Shown: piece after piece, positions 28,395 through 38,171 of the stretch
Layout: each line of letters starts with the position of its first letter
Numbering within the stretch: the first letter of the stretch is position 1
Origin: Candidatus Binatia bacterium
Lineage (GTDB): Bacteria > Desulfobacterota > Binatia > HRBIN30
Reading direction: 5' to 3'
NCBI GenBank assembly: GCA_026415395.1
Contig: JAOAHD010000007.1
Location: forward strand, 124,001 to 188,000
Length of the DNA stretch: 64,000 bases
Notes under the pieces: generated by a model
The model's database searches: none
Told to the model about the DNA's origin: nothing
What the model saw: the letters and a program-made list of their open reading frames with translations, nothing else
Translations under genes and position numbers: made by a program

Positions 28395-29040
28395 CACGCC
28401 CGCGTATACGGCAACAGCACTGTGCCACACAAGTTGAGAGCCAGAGGAAACCGCAGCGGCCTCTCCATCGGGATCGTTCCTCTTGCTCGCGGGAATGGGT
28501 TCCCACAGCCTGCGCTTCGAGCCGTTTCTCGCCTGCTCCCTGCGGTGCAGGTCGGGTTGCGCCTAGTCCTTTCCTCCGGACGGCGCGGCGGCTTGGCGGT
28601 GGATGTCTCCCAAAAAGCACAGTGATGGCCTGCAAAGTGTCTCATTCCCAACACACCGAGCCTGGTTTTCGCATGGACGCTAAGCAGCTCTTCTGGGTTC
28701 AGGGTTGGCACCATTGTTGCGGTGTCACAGGGCAACGATGCCATGGAACACGATCTCAAACTCCCTTTGCCTCCCCTCAGCAGCCAGTGCGCACGTGCGC
28801 CGCTGGCGCCCCGGAATGGTCGTGGCCATGGCATCGCTATGGTTTGCTTGCGGATTTTCTTGTCCCGGCACTCGATCGACGAGACCTCGTGTCGAGGTCG
28901 GGCATCCCGGTGCGGAAGATGGTCCCCCTTCCTCCATCTTCCGCACCTCCCTCCCTGTGGTCGAGCGGCGCGGCTGAGGGCTCTCCATTAGTAATTGCGA
29001 GGCGACGCCGCTCAATGTCGGCGGAGCACCACTCCCACAC
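28395..29040. other. Long intergenic region with tandem hairpins
   Basis: About 650 bases between the monooxygenase stop and the GH5-like start, both read leftwards. Several 60-140 codon frames exist on the plus strand, none with recognisable domains. The notable content is the pair of hairpins at 28883-28947. The promoter for the GH5-like gene should lie near 28400-28600. Confidence 0.5.
28883..28947. terminator. Two adjacent perfect hairpins downstream of monooxygenase gene
   Basis: The first has arms GACCTCG (28883-28889) and CGAGGTC (28893-28899) with a 3-base loop. The second has perfect 14-base arms (28909-28922 and 28934-28947) with an 11-base loop. They lie about 95 bases past the stop of the leftward monooxygenase gene. 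No T-run follows, so the role (termination, mRNA stabilisation or a structured RNA) is open. Confidence 0.5.
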
Positions 29041-30531
29041 CTAGGCAACGAGCTCGAAGGCCGTGAAATCCGGCCGCGCCATCACCGCGCGGAAGTGCTC
29101 GAAGGTCCACGGCCAAGCCATGGGGATGCCGCGGTCGTCTAGGTACCAACTGCGGCATCCCGTTACCCACACGGTTTTCTTCGCTGCCTCCACCCGCGCG
29201 TGCTCGAAGCGGTTGGTTGCCTCCTCGCTGGCGCTGATCTCCCGGCACTGCCCGGCCCGCAACAACTCCACGAGCTGCATGATGTACGCGAACTGCAGCT
29301 CGGCGACGTCGATCAAGGAAAAGTTGCCGACCGGACCGTTTGGTCCGTTGAGCAAGAACAAATTCGGGAAGTCAGGGATGGAGATGGACAGATAGGCGTA
29401 CGGCCGCTCCCGCCACACATCGTCGAGCCGTTTGCCATAGCGGCCGATGACTTCGATGGGCCTCAAGAACCGATCGACCTGAAAGCCAGTCGCCAGCACG
29501 AGCACATCGAGTTCGTGCAAGCGGCCATCCTGGGTGCGCACTCCGCGCGGCTCTACCCGGGCGATGCCTTCAGTGACCAACTCCGCGTTCGGCCGCTGGA
29601 TGGCTTGGTAAAAATCGGGCGAGACCACCAGGCGCTTGCAGGCCGCACGATAATTCGGGCGCAGCTTTTCCCGCAGCACCGGGTCGGTCACACTTTGCTC
29701 GAGGTGGGCACGGCACACATCCTCGATGAATTGAATTTGCGGAGAGTCGGCGTCTACCACGACGTTGGAGAAATTGTCCACAAAGGCGCGTGTGAGTTGC
29801 TCGCGCAATTCAGCAATGCGCGCCGGGTTGCGGCGAAATTCCTCCTTTTCTGCCTCGCTGTAGGGGGGATTGTCTTGCGGAAAAATCCACTGCGCGGTGC
29901 GTTGGAAGAGAACGAGCTTTTGTACCCGCGACACAATGGCAGACACGATCTGCACCGCGGAAGATCCCGTGCCCACCACCCCCACACGCTTCCCTTCGAG
30001 CGGCACGGAGTGATCCCAACGAGCGCTGTGGAAACAAGCGCCGGCAAAGGTGTCGAGCCCTTCGATGTCAGGAAGCTTTGGGTGATGGAGCACACCGGTG
30101 GCGGCGAAAATGACGTCTACCCGATCTTGGTAGCCCCGCGCGGTTTCCAGCCACCAACGGCCGTGGTCGTAGCGGCAGAGGCGCACTTCATCGCCAAAGC
30201 GGATGAAGGGATAGATGCCGTAGTCAGCAGCCACCCGTTCAAAATAAGCCTGAATCTCTGCACCAGGTGCAAATCGATGGCTCCAATCGGGGTTGGGCGC
30301 GAACGAGTAGGTGTACAAGTGTGCCGGCACGTCGCAGGCAATTCCCGGATAGGTGTTCTCCCGCCAAGTTCCGCCCACGCGGTCGGCCTTTTCGTAAATC
30401 GTGAAGTGCGACAGGCCAGCTTCCTTGAGTTTGATGCCGCAGAGAATTCCCGCCATGCCCGCACCAAAGACGGCAAATTTCAGGGGCCGTTGTTCTGCGG
30501 AGCGGTACGAACGTGCGGTGTTAGAATCCAT
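29041..30531 (-). CDS. Baeyer-Villiger monooxygenase
   Basis: FAD/NADPH-dependent monooxygenase of 496 residues. The FAD site is FAVFGAGMAGILCGIKL, then VGGTWRENTYPGIACDVPAHLY. The Baeyer-Villiger fingerprint is complete, FAGACFHSARWDH, and the NADPH motif is VGVVGTGSSAVQ. It would convert a ketone to an ester or lactone. It is 9 bases downstream of the alcohol dehydrogenase gene, so alcohol to ketone to ester is an attractive two-step route. The substrate is not known. Confidence 0.9.
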   Translation of the reverse strand: MDSNTARSYRSAEQRPLKFAVFGAGMAGILCGIKLKEAGLSHFTIYEKADRVGGTWRENTYPGIACDVPAHLYTYSFAPNPDWSHRFAPGAEIQAYFERVAADYGIYPFIRFGDEVRLCRYDHGRWWLETARGYQDRVDVIFAATGVLHHPKLPDIEGLDTFAGACFHSARWDHSVPLEGKRVGVVGTGSSAVQIVSAIVSRVQKLVLFQRTAQWIFPQDNPPYSEAEKEEFRRNPARIAELREQLTRAFVDNFSNVVVDADSPQIQFIEDVCRAHLEQSVTDPVLREKLRPNYRAACKRLVVSPDFYQAIQRPNAELVTEGIARVEPRGVRTQDGRLHELDVLVLATGFQVDRFLRPIEVIGRYGKRLDDVWRERPYAYLSISIPDFPNLFLLNGPNGPVGNFSLIDVAELQFAYIMQLVELLRAGQCREISASEEATNRFEHARVEAAKKTVWVTGCRSWYLDDRGIPMAWPWTFEHFRAVMARPDFTAFELVA

Positions 30532-30540
30532 GGCTCGACC

Positions 30541-31635
30541 TCATGCAGCCGGCAGCAAACAGGAGTGGATGCTCGACTCTCCGGGAATTTCACCAGCCAA
30601 AAGCCGGATGGCTTGCTCTGCTTGCTCGAGCGGGAAGTCGTGGGTGTGCATCTGTGCCAGCGGGACGCGCCCCGATTCGATCAAGCGGATGGCGGAGGCG
30701 TAGGCACGACTGGTGACGCCAAAGGCGCCGAAGATCGTGACCTCTTTCACGACAGCCAGGTCGCTGATGAAGTTCGGCACGGTTTTGAAGCCCTTGACGC
30801 CAGCGAGCACGATCCGGCCGCGAGTGGCCACATAGTAGAGGGCCTCCGCCACTGGCTCGGGTGAATTCGCCGATACCTCCACCACCACATCGGCGCCGCG
30901 CCCGTCGGTTAGCTCCTGAACCCGCCGGCGCACGTCTTCCTCTTCGATGTTGATCGTATAGTCCGCGCCGAACTCTTTGGCTAACGCGAGTTTGGCCTGG
31001 TCGCGGGCGAGGCCGGTGACGATGATTCGATCCGCGCCTGCCGCTCGCGCAGCAATCACGCTCGCCAAGCCGCGCTGGCCAGGTCCGAGAATCAGCACCG
31101 TGTCCCCCGGGCCTGTGTGCGGCACCTCCACCGCCCAGCGAAAACCCGCGCCTAAGGGGTTGAACATCACGGCAATGTTGGCCGGCACATCCTTGCGCAC
31201 TGGGTGCACGATGGAGAACGGGTCGAGATACATGTAATCCGCGTAGGCGCCCCACAATGCTGGTGGACGAGAGGTCGGGATGTAGCCATGGGCGAACATG
31301 CCCCCTCGGCCGCGGCACACTTGGTAGTTGCCACTGCGGCAGGCGTGGCAATGCCCGCAGGGGATGAGTGGCTCTACGGCAACGCGGTCGCCAACGTTCA
31401 CTCCCCAGCGCCGCGCGGCGCGATCGCCAATTTTCTCGATAATTCCCAGCGGTTCATGGCCGGGGATGACCGGCATTGGGACGGGCAGCACTCCGGCGTA
31501 CTGCTCCGCGTCGCTGCCACAAATGCCGCACGCTTCCACGCGCAACAGCGCACTGTCATCGTCGATTTCGGGTAAGGGAAACTCGCGCAACTCCAACGTG
31601 CGGGGTGCGGTTTGAACCACTGCACGCGCTTTCAT
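30541..31635 (-). CDS. Zinc-dependent alcohol dehydrogenase (MDR family)
   Basis: Medium-chain NAD(P)-dependent dehydrogenase of 364 residues. The catalytic zinc site includes CGICGSDAEQY and PGHEPLG; the four structural-zinc cysteines are in CGHCHACRSGNYQVC; the cofactor site is DTVLILGPGQRGLASVIAARAAGA. It resembles the Tdh/sorbitol-dehydrogenase branch. Transcribed just before the Baeyer-Villiger monooxygenase, it may oxidise a secondary alcohol to the ketone used by that enzyme, or the reverse. Confidence 0.9.
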   Translation of the reverse strand: MKARAVVQTAPRTLELREFPLPEIDDDSALLRVEACGICGSDAEQYAGVLPVPMPVIPGHEPLGIIEKIGDRAARRWGVNVGDRVAVEPLIPCGHCHACRSGNYQVCRGRGGMFAHGYIPTSRPPALWGAYADYMYLDPFSIVHPVRKDVPANIAVMFNPLGAGFRWAVEVPHTGPGDTVLILGPGQRGLASVIAARAAGADRIIVTGLARDQAKLALAKEFGADYTINIEEEDVRRRVQELTDGRGADVVVEVSANSPEPVAEALYYVATRGRIVLAGVKGFKTVPNFISDLAVVKEVTIFGAFGVTSRAYASAIRLIESGRVPLAQMHTHDFPLEQAEQAIRLLAGEIPGESSIHSCLLPAA

Positions 31636-31819
31636 CTCGCCTCACCCTCTCAGGCCGGTGGTCGGCCGGACTTGTCCCCAGCCATGCCGGATGGCCGAGC
31701 TGTTGTCAATCCGCACCCCTGTTTCCTAACGGGAACGAACATGGGAACCGGCTTGCGGCAAGTCGCCGTGCAGGACGAGGTGGCGCCCGGCAAGGGGCAT
31801 TGCGGGCTTGCGTGCGGGA

Positions 31820-32065
31820 TTACAGAGCGCCAGCGCGATCGAGCGCAGAGAGTTCATCGTAGCCGCCGATCGGTTCGTCGTCGATGAAGATTTGCGGCAC
31901 GGTGCGCCGGCCGGTGCGCTCTACAAGCCACAGGCGCAGCTCGTCGTTGCCGGTGACATCGATCTCTTCGTAGGCAATGGAACGCTCTTCCAACAGCCGC
32001 TTGGCCGCTACGCAGTACGGGCAGTAGGTCGTGGTGTAAATGACGACTCGTCGCATACCGGACAC
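31820..32065 (-). CDS. grxC: Glutaredoxin 3
   Basis: Small cytosolic thiol-disulfide oxidoreductase of 81 residues with the CPYC active site (TTTYCPYCVAAKRLLEE), the cis-Pro segment RRTVPQIFIDDEPIGGYDEL and normal GrxC length. It is divergent from mazG, from which it is separated by a 78-base promoter region. Confidence 0.95.
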   Translation of the reverse strand: MSGMRRVVIYTTTYCPYCVAAKRLLEERSIAYEEIDVTGNDELRLWLVERTGRRTVPQIFIDDEPIGGYDELSALDRAGAL

Positions 32066-32143
32066 AATGTACCGGAGGGGTTTTCATGGAACAATGCGGA
32101 TGTGCGTGGCCCGCCTTCGCCCTGCGTGCTAGCGGCAACGACC

Positions 32144-32941
32144 ATGAATCGAGCCGAAGAATTATTTGGAGAACTGGTGCGTATCATGGAGCGATTGCGT
32201 GGACCTGGCGGTTGCCCGTGGGATCGCGCGCAAACGCACCAGTCGATCAAGGCTTACCTCATCGAAGAGGCTTACGAGGTGGCCGAAGCCATCGAGGAAG
32301 AAGACTACGAGGAGTTGCGCAAGGAACTGGGCGATGTGCTGTTGCAAGTGGTGTTTCACGCGCAAATGGCCCGCGAGGCGGGGCGATTTACCGTCGAGGA
32401 TGTGCTCGCGCACATTAACGAAAAAATGATTCGTCGCCACCCGCATGTGTTCGGCGCTGCGACTGCGGAAACGCCGGAGGAAGTGCTGCGTAACTGGGCG
32501 CGGATCAAAGCGGAGGAGCGCAAGGCCGAAGAGAAAGACCGCTCGGTGCTGTCCGGTGTGCCACGTGCACTGCCCGCGCTGCAACGCGCCCACCGCTTGG
32601 GGGAAAAAGCGGCACACGTGGGCTTCGATTGGAGCGATGCACGCGCCGTGCTCTCCAAGGTGCACGAGGAACTGGCGGAGCTCGAAGCCGCTTTGCACAA
32701 GGAATCGGCGGAGCAGGCTGCCCACGAACTCGGTGACCTGCTCTTCGCCCTTGCCTCGCTCGGCAGGCACTTGCGCCTGCACGCGGAAGACGTGTTGCAG
32801 CAGGCGAGCGACCGCTTCATTGCCCGCTTCCGCCGAGTGGAAGAAGCCTTAGCGGCACGCGGCCTCGACCCGCAGGCGGCCACCCCGGACTTGTGGGACG
32901 AACTTTGGAAACAAGCTAAGGCTGCGGAGGCTTCCAGTTGA
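32144..32941 (+). CDS. mazG: Nucleoside triphosphate pyrophosphohydrolase MazG
   Basis: House-cleaning NTP pyrophosphatase of 265 residues with two MazG domains. The first has RLRGPGGCPWDRAQTHQSIKAYLIEEAYEVAEAIEEEDYEELRKELGDVLLQVVFHA, containing the EExxE..ExxD metal ligands; the second has KVHEELAELEAAL and HELGDLLFALASLGRHL. ATG at 32144 gives the normal start (MNRAEELFGELVRIMERLRGP); the frame stays open upstream over the glutaredoxin gene. Confidence 0.95.
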   Translation: MNRAEELFGELVRIMERLRGPGGCPWDRAQTHQSIKAYLIEEAYEVAEAIEEEDYEELRKELGDVLLQVVFHAQMAREAGRFTVEDVLAHINEKMIRRHPHVFGAATAETPEEVLRNWARIKAEERKAEEKDRSVLSGVPRALPALQRAHRLGEKAAHVGFDWSDARAVLSKVHEELAELEAALHKESAEQAAHELGDLLFALASLGRHLRLHAEDVLQQASDRFIARFRRVEEALAARGLDPQAATPDLWDELWKQAKAAEASS

Positions 32942-33040
32942 CGCGGCGCTGCCATCGGCTCCAACGGCCAGGAATCGCAACGTTCGGTCGCGCGCCGGCC
33001 AGGAGTTACCGGCAGGCGAACGGGTCTTCCAGGGGGGCGA

Positions 33041-34687
33041 TTATGTCGCGTTCACCGTTTTGGAGTAACGCCGGCGGGTCGCTTCCCAAAGGCGAGGCAG
33101 TTCTCGACCGCCGAGAAGAGTGTGCACGAGAGCGAAAACAAGTACGCCCGCAGCAACGCACACCAGGAGCCAAGTAGTCCGCCACCACAGCGGCTCGCTG
33201 GATGCCCAGGTGAGGTGGGCTTGGAGCCGCCACAACAGTGGCAGCATGGCGAGCGCAGCGGCCGCGTCGCGCACAAAGCTGGGGAGTAACGCACGCAACC
33301 CAAGCGGGCCGAGTTTCCGCCGCAAGATGGTGAGGAGCAGCAACAAATTGACGGTGGCGGCCAACGAAGTCGAGAGCGCGAGCCCCGCGTGGCGGAAGTC
33401 GGCGAGGTGGAGCTGCACGGTAAGCCACGCTAGCGCACGCAGGACCGGCGAGGGTCCGCTTTCCACCGGTCCCATCAAGCTCAAGCTAAACAAAACGTTG
33501 GCCACGAACGCTGCCGCGGCAGTCCACACCGGCGTGCGGGTATCTTGTAATGCGTAGAACGCGGGCACGACGACGCGCAGCACCGCGACGGGCCACAGCC
33601 CCACGGCAAACGCAGTTAGGGCGTACGCGGTTTGCCGCGCTTCCGCGGCGGTAAAAGCTCCTCGTTCAAACAACACTGCGACGATCGGAAACGCTAGCGC
33701 TGCCAGACCGAGTGTAGCCGGGGTGACAATGAAGCTCGTCGAGCGAATGGCGAAGCGCAAACTCGCACGCATCTCCTCCCACTCGCGCCGCGCCGCTTGC
33801 GCGGAAAAACTCGGCAGCGCCGCGGTCCCCAAGGCCACCGCAAACAAGCCGAGTGGGAATTCGAACACGCGGTCGGCATACCACAAGTACGAGACGCTGC
33901 CCGCCGGCAACGCGGAGGCGAGCACGGTATCGACGAGTAGGTTGATTTGGTACACCGCGGCCCCGAACACGGTGGGTAACAGCAACCGCGCCGAGCGGAG
34001 AACCGCTTCGTGGCGCGGTTCCCACTCCGGCGCGAGAACGATGCCGAGCCGCGCAAGGGAGCCCACCTGCAAAGCCAGTTGGACGACGCCGCCGACTAAC
34101 ACGCCGTAGGCCAAAGCTTGGACTGGTGGACTCACCCACGGGCTTGCCGCTGCTCCGCCAATCATGGCGAGGTTTAGGAAAATCGGCGACATTGCCGGAG
34201 CCGCGAAATGGCGGAGAGAGTTAAGAATGCCTGAGCACAGCGCCACGAGACTCACCAAGGCAATGTATGGGAAGGTCCAGCGCGTGAGGGTCACCGTCAG
34301 CGCGAACTTTTCCGCATCAGCGGTAAACCCCGGGGCAAACAGCGCGGTGAGCGGTTCGGCCAGCAAGATGCCGGCGAGGGCAATGCCGCCGACGACAAGA
34401 GCGAACATCGTCGCCAACACGCGCGCCGCTCGCACGGCTTCTTGGCGTGGGCGTGTCGTCCAGTACTCGGTGAAGATCGGGATGAATGCCGTGCTCATGG
34501 CGCCTTCGGCCACGAAGCGTCGCAACAGATTGGGGATGCGGAACGCTACGAAGAAGGCGTCGGCGGCAAGTCCGGTGCCGAAGAAATAACCGACACTGGC
34601 ATCGCGCACGAGCCCAGCGAGGCGGCTCAGAAAGGTGAACACGGCCACCAGGCCAGCGGCCCGTGCAATCGCTCGGTTCTCGCTCAT
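33041..34687 (-). CDS. murJ: Lipid II flippase MurJ
   Basis: Inner-membrane flippase for peptidoglycan precursor lipid II, about 548 residues with 14 predicted helices. The N-terminus (ARAAGLVAVFTFLSRLAGLVRDASVGYFFGTGLAADAFFVAFRIPNLLRR) and the segment EGAMSTAFIPIFTEY match MurJ closely. ATG at 34687 follows an AGAGGGG site. It is divergent from rpsT, a frequent neighbour of murJ. Confidence 0.95.
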   Translation of the reverse strand: MSENRAIARAAGLVAVFTFLSRLAGLVRDASVGYFFGTGLAADAFFVAFRIPNLLRRFVAEGAMSTAFIPIFTEYWTTRPRQEAVRAARVLATMFALVVGGIALAGILLAEPLTALFAPGFTADAEKFALTVTLTRWTFPYIALVSLVALCSGILNSLRHFAAPAMSPIFLNLAMIGGAAASPWVSPPVQALAYGVLVGGVVQLALQVGSLARLGIVLAPEWEPRHEAVLRSARLLLPTVFGAAVYQINLLVDTVLASALPAGSVSYLWYADRVFEFPLGLFAVALGTAALPSFSAQAARREWEEMRASLRFAIRSTSFIVTPATLGLAALAFPIVAVLFERGAFTAAEARQTAYALTAFAVGLWPVAVLRVVVPAFYALQDTRTPVWTAAAAFVANVLFSLSLMGPVESGPSPVLRALAWLTVQLHLADFRHAGLALSTSLAATVNLLLLLTILRRKLGPLGLRALLPSFVRDAAAALAMLPLLWRLQAHLTWASSEPLWWRTTWLLVCVAAGVLVFALVHTLLGGRELPRLWEATRRRYSKTVNAT

Positions 34688-34800
34688 CCACCCCTCTGCC
34701 TTCGCTGCCGCCGTAAGTAGCCCGGGTATGGGACTGGCTGGTTGACGGGTGGGCAACAAACCGCTAGCGAAGTGCGACCTGCAATTGGGAGGAACATTTC

Positions 34801-35082
34801 GTGGCCTTACGTCACAAGTCAGCGATCAAGCGTCACCGGCAGTCGTTGAAGCGCTACCAGCGCAACAAGGCAATCCGCACCCGTGTGCGGCACGTGCTGC
34901 GGCAACTGCGCGAAACGATTGCCAAAGGGGAAGTGAGCGCTGCCGAAGAGCAGTTGCGTTTGGCCATGAAGACGTTGACCAAGGCGGTGTCCAAGGGAGT
35001 GTTGCACCGGAACAACGCCTCGCGGCGTATCTCGCGTTTGAGCCAGCAAGTGGCTCGGCTCAAAGGTTCGGCTGCGGCTTGA
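34801..35082 (+). CDS. rpsT: Ribosomal protein S20
   Basis: Small-subunit ribosomal protein of 93 residues, strongly basic and helical, binding 16S rRNA. It starts at GTG (MALRHKSAIKRHRQSLKR), with GGGAGGA upstream, and shows the S20 core AIRTRVRHVLRQL and KGVLHRNNASRRISRLS. Its 113-base upstream region is shared with divergent murJ. It is convergent with lptE. Confidence 0.96.
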   Translation: MALRHKSAIKRHRQSLKRYQRNKAIRTRVRHVLRQLRETIAKGEVSAAEEQLRLAMKTLTKAVSKGVLHRNNASRRISRLSQQVARLKGSAAA

Positions 35083-35124
35083 GCTCTGCGTGCGCTTGGG
35101 CATCGTCCATCCGGTGCGGGTGAG

Positions 35125-35763
35125 TCAAAAGTCCTCGACCATCGCGTTGTAAGCATCGCGCGCCACTTGTCGGGCGAGCCGCTCGAGCAACTGGCGTTTT
35201 TCGCTCTCGGCAAGTTGCACGTTGATCGCCTCGCGATCTACGGCACTTTGCGGATTCCACTGGGGGTCGCGCAAATTCTTGGCGTCGAGCGGTTGGAGTT
35301 GGAACGCGGCAGCGCTCGTGACGATCACATTAGCGCTCGTGGCGTACTCACCCACCACGCGCAAGCTCTCGGTATGCCACAGCACCGTACCATCCGCACG
35401 GCGGGAGAGTTTCAAGTCGACAACCACCGCGAGCTCATACTGCATCGCCTGGTCGCGGCTGTTGAACGCCACGGGCCGCACCGAGATGCTGCGCACCTTG
35501 CCAGTAATCAGGGCATCGGCTTGCGAAGGATCTGGCTCCCAGCGCAGTTGTTGCCGCTGGGCAATTTCCCGCTCTAGAGCGAAGACGAGAATCTTCTCCC
35601 AGCCATGTTCTGTGGTAGCGTTGTCCACGGTGGCGACGGAAATGCTGCGAATGTCGGGAGGCAACCGTAAAGCCGTGCCGGCTAATTGGTAGCCGCAGGC
35701 GCCGCTCAGCCCAAGCGCAAAAGCAAGGAGAGTCCGCCGAAGGTTCACCTTGGCGAGGTTCAT
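35125..35763 (-). CDS. lptE: LPS-assembly lipoprotein LptE
   Basis: Outer-membrane lipoprotein of 212 residues that plugs the LptD translocon for lipopolysaccharide export. Signal sequence and lipobox end in LSGACGYQLAG, with the GYQL start of mature LptE. The body matches the family: RSISVATVDNATTEHGWEKILVFALEREI, SQADALITGKV, and the C-terminal LARQVARDAYNAMVEDF. ATG at 35763 overlaps the leuS stop as ATGA, so it is coupled to leuS. Confidence 0.9.
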   Translation of the reverse strand: MNLAKVNLRRTLLAFALGLSGACGYQLAGTALRLPPDIRSISVATVDNATTEHGWEKILVFALEREIAQRQQLRWEPDPSQADALITGKVRSISVRPVAFNSRDQAMQYELAVVVDLKLSRRADGTVLWHTESLRVVGEYATSANVIVTSAAAFQLQPLDAKNLRDPQWNPQSAVDREAINVQLAESEKRQLLERLARQVARDAYNAMVEDF

Positions 35764-38171
35764 CCCACCACAATGCTCACCAAGCGCCCGGGAACGACCA
35801 CTTGTTTGCGCACGCTCCTGCCTTGGAGCTGCGCTTGCACTGCGGGCAGGGCCAGCGCCAAGCGGAGGATCTCGGCTTCGTCTGCGGTACGCGGCACGGT
35901 AATCCGTCCGCGTACTTTGCCATTCACTTGCACGGCGAGTTCCACCTGCTCTTCGACGAGTTGCGCGGGATCGTACTCTGGCCAACGGGCGTCGAAGATG
36001 CTTTCCCGGTGACCGAGTGCCTCCCATAGTTCTTCCGCCAAGTGCGGTGCGAAGGGCGCAACCATGAGGAGGAGCGACTCGAGCACCCAACGATCGGCCG
36101 GGCCGTGGCGGCGGATGTCATTGAGCAAGCTCATCAGTGCGGCAATGGCGGTGTTGTAGCGAAGCTCTTCTAAATCTTGTTGCACCTTGGCGATCGTGCG
36201 GTGCACGCTGCGGCGCAGCTCTGGCGAGCTTTGCGCGTGCGGATCGAACTGCGCGACCAACCGCCACACGCCTTCGAAGAAGCGCTGTACACCGGCAATC
36301 CCCTCGTCGCGGAAGTCACCACCTTCGGTGTAGGGCCCGAGGAACATCATGTACGTGCGGAAGACGTCGGCACCGTAGCGTTCTATGTATTGATCGGGGT
36401 TGACGACGTTGCCGCGCGATTTGGACATCTTGGCCCCGTCCTTGGTAATCAGGCCATGGGCGCGGAACTTCTTGAACGGCTCTTCGAACGGCAACAGGCC
36501 CATGTCGTGCAGCGCCATGGTGATGAAGCGGGTGTACATGAGGTGGAGCACCGCATGCTCGTTGCCGCCAATGTACATGTCGACCGGGAGCCACTTCTTG
36601 GTGAGCTCGGGATCGAAGGGCACGTCGGAGCGGTGAGTGGAGGGATAGCGCAGGAAGTACCAAGCCGAGTCGAGGAAGGTGTCGGACACATCCGTTTCCC
36701 GTCGGGCCCGGTGGCCACAGCGCGGACAAGGTACTTCGTAAAACTCTTTCACGCGGGCTAGGGGAGCAATGCCGCTTTCGTCGGGGCGGAAGTTTTCTAC
36801 GTAGGGGAGAAGTACCGGCAAGTCTTGTTCTGGTACGGGCACAATCCCACAGCCGTCACAATAGATAACGGGAATCGGCGGCCCCCAGTAGCGCTGGCGG
36901 GAGATGCACCAGTCGTGCAGCCGGTACTCTACGCGCGCCTCTCCCAAGCCGCGCTCCGCCAGCCATTGGGTAATTGCGCGCTTGGCGCGGTCGGAGTCGA
37001 GCCCGGTGAACTGGCCGCTGTTGATCAAGCGTCCGGGCCCTTCGTAAGCAGCATGCTCCGCCGCCTCACTGTCGATGGGCTCGATCACTCGCACAATCGG
37101 CAGCGCGAACTTGCGGGCGAACTCGTAGTCACGCTGGTCGTGCGCTGGCACCGCCATAATGGCGCCAGTGCCGTACTCGGCTAGCACGTAATCGGCAATC
37201 CAGATGGGAATCGTTTGGTCGGTTGCCGGGTTGATCGCATAGGCGCCGGTAAACACACCGGTTTTCTCTCTAACCGAGCGGCGCCGCACGAGATCCATTT
37301 TGAGCGTGCGCTCCACGTAAGCGTGCACAGCAGCGCGTTGCTCCGGGGTGGTGATTTCCTCGACCAACGGGTGCTCTGGTGCAAGCACCACGTAGGCGGC
37401 ACCGAACACGGTGTCCGGCCGCGTGGTGAACACGCGGATTTTTCGACTCGGTTCGTGCGCCAGGGGAAAGTCAATCGCCGCCCCTTCCGACCGGCCAATC
37501 CAATTCCGCTGCGCCGTTTTCGTGGTTTCTGACCAATCGATCCAGTCGAGGTTTTTCAGCAGCCGTTCGGCGTATTTCGTGATTTTGAAAAACCACTGCT
37601 CGGTAAACCGTTGCTCGACGGCCACGTCGGGGTGGCGCTCGCAGTAGCCGTCGATCACTTGCTCGTTGGCGAGCACCGTGTGGCACGCCGGGCACCAATT
37701 CACCGGCGCTTTTTTTCGTTCGGCAAGGCCGAAGTGATAGAGCTTGAGGAAAATCCACTGTGTCCAGCGGTAATAACTCGGGTCGGTGGTGTCGACGACG
37801 TGGTCCCAGTCGAGCATCAAACCCAGGCGACGGAGTTGGCGACGGAAGTTGGCAATGGTGCGCGGGATCAGTTCGGCCGGGTGAACACCAATCTTCAGCG
37901 CGTAGTTCTCAGAGTGAATGCCGAAAGCGTCGAACCCGATGGGTTCGAACACGTCATAGCCTTGAAGGCGGCGGAAGCGCCCGTGAATGTCCGCCCCGGG
38001 AAAGGCAAAGGCGTGCCCGACGTGAAGCCCCTCAGCCGAGGGGTAGGGAAACATCATTAAATTGTAATAGGGCCGCTGCGCGCGGAAGAGGTCCACACGG
38101 TTCGTGCCGCGCTCTTCCCAAAGGCGTTGCCACTTTTCCTCGACAACGGACGGGTTGTAGCGGTCATCCAT
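35760..38171 (-). CDS. leuS: Leucyl-tRNA synthetase
   Basis: Class Ia aminoacyl-tRNA synthetase of 803 residues. The HIGH motif is FPYPSAEGLHVGHAFAF, the KMSKS motif is GAKMSKSRGNVV, and the CP1 editing domain includes RPDTVFGAAYVVLAPEHPLV and YGTGAIMAVPAHDQRD. A zinc-ribbon CPRCGHRARRETDVSDTFLDSAWYF is visible. Its start overlaps nusB by 8 bases. Confidence 0.97.
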   Translation of the reverse strand: MDDRYNPSVVEEKWQRLWEERGTNRVDLFRAQRPYYNLMMFPYPSAEGLHVGHAFAFPGADIHGRFRRLQGYDVFEPIGFDAFGIHSENYALKIGVHPAELIPRTIANFRRQLRRLGLMLDWDHVVDTTDPSYYRWTQWIFLKLYHFGLAERKKAPVNWCPACHTVLANEQVIDGYCERHPDVAVEQRFTEQWFFKITKYAERLLKNLDWIDWSETTKTAQRNWIGRSEGAAIDFPLAHEPSRKIRVFTTRPDTVFGAAYVVLAPEHPLVEEITTPEQRAAVHAYVERTLKMDLVRRRSVREKTGVFTGAYAINPATDQTIPIWIADYVLAEYGTGAIMAVPAHDQRDYEFARKFALPIVRVIEPIDSEAAEHAAYEGPGRLINSGQFTGLDSDRAKRAITQWLAERGLGEARVEYRLHDWCISRQRYWGPPIPVIYCDGCGIVPVPEQDLPVLLPYVENFRPDESGIAPLARVKEFYEVPCPRCGHRARRETDVSDTFLDSAWYFLRYPSTHRSDVPFDPELTKKWLPVDMYIGGNEHAVLHLMYTRFITMALHDMGLLPFEEPFKKFRAHGLITKDGAKMSKSRGNVVNPDQYIERYGADVFRTYMMFLGPYTEGGDFRDEGIAGVQRFFEGVWRLVAQFDPHAQSSPELRRSVHRTIAKVQQDLEELRYNTAIAALMSLLNDIRRHGPADRWVLESLLLMVAPFAPHLAEELWEALGHRESIFDARWPEYDPAQLVEEQVELAVQVNGKVRGRITVPRTADEAEILRLALALPAVQAQLQGRSVRKQVVVPGRLVSIVVG

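Noticed and set aside
28622-29044. 140-codon plus-strand frame in the long gap
   Set aside because: It has no domain, biased composition and runs through the hairpins; no ribosome binding site fits.
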